From contig USGM01000010.1 of the NCBI GenBank assembly GCA_900554205.1, positions 1 through 50,735 on the forward strand: 50,735 nucleotides of DNA. The letters run 5' to 3'. The DNA comes from an uncultured Lachnospiraceae bacterium (GTDB taxonomy: Bacteria > Bacillota > Clostridia > Lachnospirales > Lachnospiraceae). Every line of letters starts with the position of its first letter. The stretch's first letter is position 1. The translations under genes were made by a program, and so were the position numbers. The notes under the pieces were generated by a model. The model was not told the DNA's origin. It ran no database searches and saw only the letters and a list, made by a program, of their open reading frames with translations. Below are positions 35,641 to 42,978 of the stretch, piece after piece.

Positions 35641-36012
35641 ATGATCTTGGTATTAAGGATTTTGCTTACGGCAGTCGGGGCACTGTTTCTGGTGCTGGAT
35701 TTCAGAGCCTATGTGCGTCAGAAGCTGAATGAGACGATGGGGATTCTGTGGGGCTTTGTCTCACTGGCAATCCTGCTTGCGGGAATCTTCTCATTTTCCG
35801 CAGGACACGGCTACGATGTGGCGTTTCTGCTGCTGTTCTTCGTGTGCTCGCTGCTCTTACTCCTGCTCTTTAAGCTGAGCAAGATGGTCTCGGTGCTGAT
35901 GATGAAGAATCAGGAGCTTGCCATGCAGGTGTCTCTCTTAAATCAGGAGAATGAAAGAATACTGCATGAGATAGGAATTTTGACGGATGAAAAAAATACT
36001 ATTCGTGATTAA
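35641..36012 (+). CDS. DUF2304 membrane protein
   Basis: 123 residues. Three N-terminal TM helices (VLRILLTAVGALFLVLDF, ILWGFVSLAILLAGIFSF, VAFLLLFFVCSLLLLLLF) and a C-terminal coiled coil of about 40 residues match DUF2304 proteins, which accompany glycosyltransferases of the dolichol-phosphate-mannose type. The function is unknown. It overlaps the next gene by 26 bases. Confidence 0.8.
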   Translation: MILVLRILLTAVGALFLVLDFRAYVRQKLNETMGILWGFVSLAILLAGIFSFSAGHGYDVAFLLLFFVCSLLLLLLFKLSKMVSVLMMKNQELAMQVSLLNQENERILHEIGILTDEKNTIRD

Positions 36013-37189
36013 TACCTTCAGTCGGGCGGGCGCGGAGACGGCGCTGCTGGAGCTGCTGCGGCTGCTGGCGGCGGAGGAACAATATGAGCTGTCCCTCTAT
36101 GTGCTGATGGAGCAGGGCGAAATGCTTCCGTTTTTGCCGGAGGGGGTAAAGCTGGAGAATCATCGCTTTCATACGGAATCGGTGCTCGGGGGCAGAGGCA
36201 GGAAGACCATGTACAGGACGATCCTGCGCGCACTGCTTCACAGAGGAAATTTCATCAGACTGTTCCCTTATCTGGCGGGGGCATTTGCCGGTATGCTGCG
36301 GCGGAGGCGGATACAGCCGGATAAGCTCTTCTGGAGAGTGCTGTCGGATGGCGCACAGCGGCTTCCGGAGGAGTACGATCTCGCAATTGCCTTTCTCGAG
36401 GGCGGCTCTGCCTATTATGTGGCGGATCATGTGAGGGCAAAGCGCAAGGCGGCGTTCATCCATATCGATTACGGTAGATCGGGCTATACCAGAAGGCTGG
36501 ACAAGGACTGTTACTTAAAGTATGATGCCGTTTTCCCGGTGGGAGAGAATGTAAAGCAGCGTTTTCTGGAGGTCTATCCGAAATGTGCGGAGCGGACGAA
36601 AATTTTCCCGAACGTGATCAACCAGACCGAGATCAGGAGAAAGGCAAAGCTTCCCGGCGGGTTTGACGACGGTTTTGAAGGAATCCGCATCCTGACGGTC
36701 GGAAGGCTGACCCGGCAGAAGTCCTATCCTGTTGCGGTGGAGGCAATGCGGCTGCTGAAGGCTGCCGGGGAAAAGGTCAGATGGTATGTACTCGGTGAAG
36801 GACCGGAGCGGGTGAGGCTTGAACGGCAGATTGCCGCCAGTGGTCTGCAGGAGGATTTCCTGCTCATGGGGGAGACGGACAATCCCTATCCCTACTATGC
36901 CCAGACGGATATCTATGTCCATGCCACCGGCTACGAAGGAAAGAGCATTGCCGTGCAGGAGGCGCAGACACTCGGCTGTGCGATTGTTGTCTCGGAGAGC
37001 AGCAGGGAACAGGTCAGGGACGGTGTGGACGGCACAGTGTGCGCACTGGAGCCGGAGGCGGTGTGCAGGGCGGTACGGGAACTGATCCGGGAGCCGCAGA
37101 AGCGCGCTGCCTACGGACACGCGGCGGAAGCGAGAAGGATCGACTGCGAGGAGCAGAAAAAACTACTTGAGGAGCTGTTATGGAAGTGA
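35987..37189 (+). CDS. GT4 family glycosyltransferase
   Basis: 400 residues, GT-B fold. It opens MKKILFVINTFSRAGAETAL with the acceptor-side loop GAE, and the donor half has ILTVGRLTRQKSYPVAVEA, WYVLGEGPERVRLE and YVHATGYEGKSIAVQEAQTL. It is likely cytosolic and adds a sugar to a lipid- or protein-linked acceptor. It starts inside the DUF2304 gene and overlaps the next by 10 bases. Donor and acceptor are unknown. Confidence 0.88.
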   Translation: MKKILFVINTFSRAGAETALLELLRLLAAEEQYELSLYVLMEQGEMLPFLPEGVKLENHRFHTESVLGGRGRKTMYRTILRALLHRGNFIRLFPYLAGAFAGMLRRRRIQPDKLFWRVLSDGAQRLPEEYDLAIAFLEGGSAYYVADHVRAKRKAAFIHIDYGRSGYTRRLDKDCYLKYDAVFPVGENVKQRFLEVYPKCAERTKIFPNVINQTEIRRKAKLPGGFDDGFEGIRILTVGRLTRQKSYPVAVEAMRLLKAAGEKVRWYVLGEGPERVRLERQIAASGLQEDFLLMGETDNPYPYYAQTDIYVHATGYEGKSIAVQEAQTLGCAIVVSESSREQVRDGVDGTVCALEPEAVCRAVRELIREPQKRAAYGHAAEARRIDCEEQKKLLEELLWK

Positions 37190-37977
37190 AAAAGTCTAAG
37201 GAAGTGCTGATTATAATTCCGGCATATAATGAAGAGCGGAATATAGAAGCTGTTCTGGAAAAACTGGAAACGCCGGAGATTTCTTCGATTGCCGATGTTC
37301 TCGTCATGAACGATGCGTCGTCGGATTCCACGAACTGGGTGGTGAAGGCACATGGGCATACGCTGGTCACGCATGTGTTTAACCTTGGCTATGGCAGTGC
37401 CCTGCAGCTTGGCTATAAGTATGCGATCCGCAGAAAATACCGCTATGTCATCCAGATGGACGCGGACGGGCAGCATGATGCATGCAATATTCCCCGCATT
37501 TACGAGCGGCTGAAGACAAAGGGAGAGGACGGAAGATACCCGGATATTGTACTGGCATCCCGGTTCATGGAGGGCAGCGGCGAGTATCCGGTCGGACATA
37601 TGCGCAAGCTTGCCTACGGTCTGTTCCGCTGGCTGATCCGGTTGTCGACGGGCAGGAAAATCGCCGACCCGACAACCGGCTTGCAGGGGCTGAGCCGGAA
37701 GGCGTTCCTGTACTACAGCAAATATAAGCATTTTGATGACAAATACCCGGATGCCAACATGATTATCCAGATGCTGCTGCTCGGGTTTAAGATTGAGGAG
37801 ATTCCAGCGGTCATGCACCACAGGGACTGCGGCGAGAGTATGCATTCCGGTCTGAAGCCGCTCGTCTACATGATCCGGATGGTATTTTCCATCATCGGGG
37901 TTGTCTTCCGTGTCAAGGTTCTGAAAAACGATAAGGGTGTTGGAGAGAAGGATGATGTTTTGGAATACAGGAGCTGA
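37180..37977 (+). CDS. GT2 family glycosyltransferase (DPM1-like)
   Basis: 265 residues, GT-A fold. Motifs are LIIIPAYNEERNIEAVL, VMNDASSDST, NLGYGSALQLGYKYA and the metal-binding DxD in IQMDADGQHD. There are no C-terminal TM helices. The type resembles polyprenyl-phosphate sugar synthases, and DUF2304 nearby fits that pairing. It overlaps both neighbours, so translation is coupled. Confidence 0.87.
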   Translation: MEVKKSKEVLIIIPAYNEERNIEAVLEKLETPEISSIADVLVMNDASSDSTNWVVKAHGHTLVTHVFNLGYGSALQLGYKYAIRRKYRYVIQMDADGQHDACNIPRIYERLKTKGEDGRYPDIVLASRFMEGSGEYPVGHMRKLAYGLFRWLIRLSTGRKIADPTTGLQGLSRKAFLYYSKYKHFDDKYPDANMIIQMLLLGFKIEEIPAVMHHRDCGESMHSGLKPLVYMIRMVFSIIGVVFRVKVLKNDKGVGEKDDVLEYRS

Positions 37978-39193
37978 CCGGTATCTGGAGAGGGCGGAGT
38001 CCGGCGGGAATGAGACGCAGAGCAATAGCAATCCCGGGCGCGGCTGGTATCATATCTACACCTTCCGAATCGGCAGACCCGATGAGGAACAGCTCCGATG
38101 GCTGCCCTTTTATGAGGGGGAGACGCTCGCGCTGCTCAGACTTGACATCAGCGACTTCCGGGACAGTGAGCCCGATCCGGCTGCTGCGGATTATATCAGG
38201 AAGATCTTTGAGGCGTTCGGGGCGCATGGCAAGGAAGTGATCCTCCGATTCTGCTATGATACGGAAGGGCGCGGACTGGAGCGGGAGCCGGTGCGCTTTG
38301 CGCGGGTGCAGGAGCATATCCGCTATTTCGGTTCCCTTGCGGCGGAATATGCCGGACAGATCTGTGTGGCGCAGGGGCTCTTTGTCGGCAGCTGGGGGGA
38401 GATGCATTCCTCCCGCTACCTCTCGCCGGAGCAGATCAGCGACATGGCGGAGCTCTGGCAGGAGGCGACGGAGGGAAAGGTGCGGCTCGCCGTGCGCAGA
38501 CCCTGCCAGCTCAGAATGCTGGAGGAGGATGTGCGTGCCGGTCTGTATGATGACGCGCTGTTCGGCTCGGAGAGCGATCTCGGCACCTTCGGAGTCAAGG
38601 CTCGCGGCGAGACTCCGTGGGAGGAGGCATGGCGGCCAGAGGATGAGATCGTGTATCTCCGGGAGAGGTGCGGAGGCATCCCCTGCGGCGGGGAAGTGGT
38701 TTCCGGGCTGGACAGCACGCCGGAGGAGACGGTCAGGCGGCTCAGGGCGATGCAGATTACTTATCTGAACAGCATCTATGACCCGGCGAGGCTGGATGGC
38801 TGGAAGGAGCAGAGACTTGCGTCGGGCGAGACGCTGTATGAGTATGTCGGCAGTCATCTGGGCTACTGCTTTGTCGTGACGGATGTGCGGTGGAAGAAGG
38901 GGCAGCTCGCGGTGACGATCGGGAATACAGGCTTTGCAAATGCCTGCGACGAAATGGTTCTGTACTTTGTCTGCGGCGGCGTGCGGCGGGAACTTCCGAC
39001 TGATCTGACAGGGCTTGCGCCGGACGGCAGTATGACGGTGCAGACAGCGGTCTCCGGTGTGGGCAGGCTGGAGCTTGAGATTCTGAGGAAAAAGGATGAG
39101 GCGGTGATCCGCTTCGCAAACGCCGGGGCAGGCGAAAGGTTCTGTCTGGGAGAGCTGAAGCAGAAAGAGAGAGGACGCGGATGGCGGATATAG
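37952..39193 (+). CDS. DUF4874/DUF4832 protein, copy 1 (no signal peptide)
   Basis: About 413 residues. Family hallmarks are NPGRGWYHIYTF near the start, AQGLFVGSWGEMHSSRY, LFGSESDLGTFG and CGGEVVSG. The first about 260 residues look like a glycosidase-like barrel (DUF4874), and the end looks like a beta-sandwich (DUF4832). No signal peptide or TM segment is seen, unlike the paralogue at 45513. The start is ATG 37952 after GGAGAG, overlapping the GT2 end. A polysaccharide-directed role is inferred from fold and context. Confidence 0.78.
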   Translation: MMFWNTGADRYLERAESGGNETQSNSNPGRGWYHIYTFRIGRPDEEQLRWLPFYEGETLALLRLDISDFRDSEPDPAAADYIRKIFEAFGAHGKEVILRFCYDTEGRGLEREPVRFARVQEHIRYFGSLAAEYAGQICVAQGLFVGSWGEMHSSRYLSPEQISDMAELWQEATEGKVRLAVRRPCQLRMLEEDVRAGLYDDALFGSESDLGTFGVKARGETPWEEAWRPEDEIVYLRERCGGIPCGGEVVSGLDSTPEETVRRLRAMQITYLNSIYDPARLDGWKEQRLASGETLYEYVGSHLGYCFVVTDVRWKKGQLAVTIGNTGFANACDEMVLYFVCGGVRRELPTDLTGLAPDGSMTVQTAVSGVGRLELEILRKKDEAVIRFANAGAGERFCLGELKQKERGRGWRI

Positions 39194-40188
39194 ATTTTGT
39201 GATGGCGTGGGTGGACGGCGCAGATCCTGCATGGCGGCAGGAGAGAGATGCCTATGCCGGAAATAAGGGGCGGTCTGCGGCGAGCAGCGGCGACGCGAGA
39301 TACCGGGACTGGGAGCTTCTGCGCTTCTGGTTCCGGGGCGTGGAGCGCTTTGCACCGTGGGTGCGCCGCATCCATTTCGTGACATGGGGACATCTGCCGG
39401 AATGGCTGGATACGGCGAATCCGAAGCTCACGGTCGTGAACCACAGGGATTTTATTCCGCAGGAATATCTCCCGACCTTCAGCGCGAATCCCATTGAGCT
39501 GAATTTTCACAGAATACAGGGACTTTCGGAACAGTTCGTGTATTTCAATGACGATGTGTTTCTGCTGCGTCCGGTGAGGGAAGCGGACTTTTTCAGGAAC
39601 GGGAAGCCGAGGGATATGCTTGCCCTACAGCCTGTGGTTGCAAACCGTGAGGATGACATCATGCCCTATATTTATCTGAATGATGCCATGCTGCTTGCAA
39701 AGTATTTTGACAAGAGGGCCAATATGAGAAAGCAGCCCGGCGCGTATTTTCACCCCGGCTATCCGTTTTTGTACTTTGGCTATAACCTGTTGGAGATGGC
39801 GTTTCCGCGCTTCACCGGCTTTTACTCTGTCCACGGGCCGGCACCGCTGTTAAAATCCACCTACGAGACAGTCTGGCAGCTTGAGCCGGATCGGCTGGAA
39901 CAGGTGTGCAGACACCGTTTCCGCAGCAGGGAGGACGTCAACCAGTATGTGTTGCGGGAGTGGCAGAAGCTGAGCGGTAACTTCGCGCCCTGCAATGCGG
40001 CGCGCTTTTGCAGATACTTTAATATCGGTGCGGATAACGGCGGGCTGCTTCGGACGATTACGGGCAGAAGGGCGGCATCCGTCTGCATCAACGACTCGGT
40101 GGAGCTCGCGGATATTGAGAGGGCGAGACAGGAGATACAGCAGGCATTTGAAAGGGTATTGCCGGAGAAAAGCTCGTTTGAGCGGTAA
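39181..40188 (+). CDS. Stealth-family sugar-phosphate transferase
   Basis: 335 residues with the conserved Stealth blocks: IDFVMAWVDGADPAW (CR1), WFRGVERFAPWVRRIHFVTW then LPTFSANPIELNFHRIQGLS (CR2), QFVYFNDDVFLLRPV, and a C-terminal region near NIGADNGG. Stealth proteins (CpsY, SacB, GNPTAB type) transfer hexose-1-phosphate to glycan acceptors. Here it would add phosphodiester-linked sugars to the exported glycan. It overlaps the preceding gene by 13 bases. Confidence 0.9.
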   Translation: MADIDFVMAWVDGADPAWRQERDAYAGNKGRSAASSGDARYRDWELLRFWFRGVERFAPWVRRIHFVTWGHLPEWLDTANPKLTVVNHRDFIPQEYLPTFSANPIELNFHRIQGLSEQFVYFNDDVFLLRPVREADFFRNGKPRDMLALQPVVANREDDIMPYIYLNDAMLLAKYFDKRANMRKQPGAYFHPGYPFLYFGYNLLEMAFPRFTGFYSVHGPAPLLKSTYETVWQLEPDRLEQVCRHRFRSREDVNQYVLREWQKLSGNFAPCNAARFCRYFNIGADNGGLLRTITGRRAASVCINDSVELADIERARQEIQQAFERVLPEKSSFER

Positions 40189-40203
40189 GAGAGGAAGAAG
40201 GCC

Positions 40204-41742
40204 ATGGAGAGAAGCAGAACTGAATATTCCGCAATCAATACCTCTGTGGCAGTGATTTCGCGGATTACGGCGATACTGATGGGCTTTGTCACCCGCGTGG
40301 TCTTCACGCGGATGCTGAATGAGAACTATGTTGGCGTCAACGGGCTGTTTACGGATATCCTGAATGTGCTCTCGCTGACCGAGCTGGGGGTGGGAACGGC
40401 GATTACTTACGCCCTGTACCGTCCCATTGCGGAGAAGGACACTTTGAGGCAGCAGCAGCTCATGCGGCTGTTCCGCACCTTCTACCGGGGCACGGCGCTC
40501 TGCGTCGCGGCGCTGGGAATGTTGCTTCTGCCGTTTCTTGACACGCTGATGAAGAGCCGGCCGGATGTGGAGCATCTGACGCTGATCTATCTGATGTATC
40601 TGGCGGACTCGGTGCTCTCGTACCTGCTCGTCTATAAGAGGACGCTGATCGAGGCGCACCAGAAAAACTATGTCGTGCTGCTGTACCAGACCGCTTTTCT
40701 GGTATTGCAGGATGTCTTACAGATTGTCGCGCTTGTCGTCACACGGAACTTTATCCTGTTTCTTGCGCTGAAAATCATCTGCACAGTGTTGACGAATATC
40801 CTGATCTCCCTGAAAGCTGACAGGCTCTACCCCTATCTGCGGGAGCCTTGCAGGGAGCAGCTTCCGCAGGAGGAGCGCAGGGAGATCTTTAAAAATATCC
40901 GGGCGATGATGATGCATAAGCTGGGACTTGTAGCGGTGAACAACACAGATAACCTTCTCATTTCCGCGTTTGTCGGCGTTGCGAGCGTCGGCATTTACTC
41001 GAATTATTATCTGCTGATCGGGTCGGTCAGGCAGGTGCTGGATCAGGTCTTTCAGGGGATCACGGCGAGTGTCGGGAACCTCGGTGTCATGGGCGGAAAA
41101 GAGAGGATGAGGAAGGTGTTCGAGACGGCATTCTTCATCGGGCAATGGATGTACGGCTTTGCGGCGATCTGCCTGTACGAGCTGCTGAATCCGTTTGTGG
41201 AGCTGGCGTTCGGCGGCAACTATGTCTTTGAGAGAAGAATCGTCCTGATCCTGTGTATCAATTTCTTCGTGACGGGCACGCGCCGTGCAACACTCACCTT
41301 CCGCGATTCCATGGGACTTTTCTGGCACGACCGCTACAAGGCGCTGGCGGAGGCAGGGTGCAACCTTGTCTTTTCGATCCTTCTTGTCCTGCAGTTTGAC
41401 GTCTTCGGCGTCTTTCTGGGAACATTGCTCTCCGCACTGGTGACATCAGTGTGGATAGAGCCGTTTGTTCTCTACCGCAAGGGCCTGAAAGCACCCGTGC
41501 TGCCATTCTTCGGAAAATATGCCTGCTATACTCTCTTCGTCGCAGTGGCATGGGGGATAACGGACAGACTGTGTGGCTTTGTGACCGGAACGCCGGTCGT
41601 GCAGATCGTGTGCAGACTTCTGATCTGTGTCGCGGTGCCGAATCTGCTGTGGCTGCTGCTCTATCACCGGACGGGGGAGTGGCGTACAACATGGCAAAGT
41701 CTGGAAAAGGTATTGAAAAAGAGAAAAGTGCGCGAGGAATAA
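40204..41742 (+). CDS. Polysaccharide flippase (Wzx/MOP type)
   Basis: 512 residues with about 12-14 hydrophobic helices. The N-terminal SAINTSVAVISRITAILMGF and TRMLNENYVGVNGLFTDIL are typical of Firmicutes lipid-linked oligosaccharide translocases. It is a second MOP transporter beside PelG, which implies a lipid-linked repeat-unit glycan in addition to the Pel polymer. The start is ATG 40204 behind GAGGAAGAAGG. Confidence 0.9.
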   Translation: MERSRTEYSAINTSVAVISRITAILMGFVTRVVFTRMLNENYVGVNGLFTDILNVLSLTELGVGTAITYALYRPIAEKDTLRQQQLMRLFRTFYRGTALCVAALGMLLLPFLDTLMKSRPDVEHLTLIYLMYLADSVLSYLLVYKRTLIEAHQKNYVVLLYQTAFLVLQDVLQIVALVVTRNFILFLALKIICTVLTNILISLKADRLYPYLREPCREQLPQEERREIFKNIRAMMMHKLGLVAVNNTDNLLISAFVGVASVGIYSNYYLLIGSVRQVLDQVFQGITASVGNLGVMGGKERMRKVFETAFFIGQWMYGFAAICLYELLNPFVELAFGGNYVFERRIVLILCINFFVTGTRRATLTFRDSMGLFWHDRYKALAEAGCNLVFSILLVLQFDVFGVFLGTLLSALVTSVWIEPFVLYRKGLKAPVLPFFGKYACYTLFVAVAWGITDRLCGFVTGTPVVQIVCRLLICVAVPNLLWLLLYHRTGEWRTTWQSLEKVLKKRKVREE

Positions 41743-41745
41743 CGG

Positions 41746-42912
41746 ATGGATCTGGAAATGGGACGAGAGCTGTGCAGGTTGCTGGATGCGGCGCTGCACG
41801 GCAGAAAGCCGGACAGAATGCCCGGGCCGGAAAAAATGCAGGAGCTGTTGAAGTTTGCCGACAGGCATTCCCTGCTCCCGCTGTTATATGGTACAATAAG
41901 TGAGGACATAAAGGCAAAGAGCCGCCAGACGGTACAGCAAAGCTATCATCTGCTGTTCTTGAGCAGGTATGTCGTCAGGACGTTGGCGGACAGCGGAATC
42001 CCTTCCATGGTGTTGAAGGGCTGTGCTGCGGCGGAATACTATCCTGTGCCGGAGCTGCGGAAGTCGGGGGATGTTGATCTGCTTCTGGAGAATGAAGAGG
42101 CAGTGGAGGCTGCGTGCCGGTGTCTGGAAGCACAGGGCTTCCGACGGGCAGAGGTACAGCATGCGAATCATCATCTGGTCTGCGTAAGCCCGGATCAGAT
42201 TGATATTGAGCTGCATATGACGCTGACAGAGCCTTTTGACGAGCAGCGGGTCAACGACAGACTTGCGGAATGTCAGGCGGAAGTTTTCAGGCACTGCTGC
42301 GAGGAGGAGATCATGGGGATCACTCTGCCGGTGCCGGAGAAGCCGTATTTTGCCTTCTATCTGCTCCTGCATATGCTGCAGCATTTCCTGCGTGCGGGCT
42401 TTGGCTTAAAGCTCCTCTGCGACTGGGTGGTTTTCTGGGAGCACGGCTGTCAGCCGGAGGAGGAACAGACCTTTCTCAGACTGGTCAGGGAAAACGGCAT
42501 GGAGGGCTTCTGTGGGATGGTGACGGCATTCTGCGTCTCCTATCTGGGGCTGGCGGAGGAAAAGGTAAGCTTCCTGACAGCGGGAGGGAGCAGGCGGATC
42601 AAACATGCGGATCTGGAAGAATTTCTGAGCGAGATTCTGGAGGCGGAGGAATTCGGAAAATCAAGTCAGGAGCGCATGGTTGCCCTGCGTGGAAGCAGGA
42701 TGTCAGATTTTCTGCGTGAATTTCATCATCAGACCCTGCTGACCTATCCGGAGGCGAGAAGGCGGCGGGTTCTCTATCCGGTTTACTGGGTCAGAATGTT
42801 TTTTGGCTTTTTATACCGCAACCGCCATCTGAGGGGCGTTTCAAGCTCCGCAGTGTTGAAAAAGGCGGCAAAGCGGGGCAGACTTGTGGAAAAAATGCAT
42901 ATTTTCCGCTAG
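41746..42912 (+). CDS. Nucleotidyltransferase family protein (NTP_transf_5-like)
   Basis: 388 residues. The nucleotidyltransferase core is visible: MVLKGCAAAEYYP (G-containing loop) and KSGDVDLLLE (metal-binding DxD), followed by a helical C-terminal half. This family is frequent beside PqqD-like and HPr-kinase-like proteins in Firmicutes RiPP clusters and also in glycan loci. The substrate is unknown; nucleotidylation of a peptide or of a sugar phosphate are both possible. It starts 3 bases after the flippase stop. Confidence 0.78.
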   Translation: MDLEMGRELCRLLDAALHGRKPDRMPGPEKMQELLKFADRHSLLPLLYGTISEDIKAKSRQTVQQSYHLLFLSRYVVRTLADSGIPSMVLKGCAAAEYYPVPELRKSGDVDLLLENEEAVEAACRCLEAQGFRRAEVQHANHHLVCVSPDQIDIELHMTLTEPFDEQRVNDRLAECQAEVFRHCCEEEIMGITLPVPEKPYFAFYLLLHMLQHFLRAGFGLKLLCDWVVFWEHGCQPEEEQTFLRLVRENGMEGFCGMVTAFCVSYLGLAEEKVSFLTAGGSRRIKHADLEEFLSEILEAEEFGKSSQERMVALRGSRMSDFLREFHHQTLLTYPEARRRRVLYPVYWVRMFFGFLYRNRHLRGVSSSAVLKKAAKRGRLVEKMHIFR

Positions 42913-42978
42913 CAATAAAATAGATTTTTACACGCAAATTTGCGCCTGCGGCTCAAGGTCTGCGGGTTATTGAAAGGC

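Noticed and set aside
37913..39385. Minus-strand ORF of 490 codons
   Set aside because: Antisense to the DUF4874/DUF4832 and Stealth genes; composition is Pro/Arg/His-rich without known motifs, typical of a shadow frame in GC-rich coding DNA.
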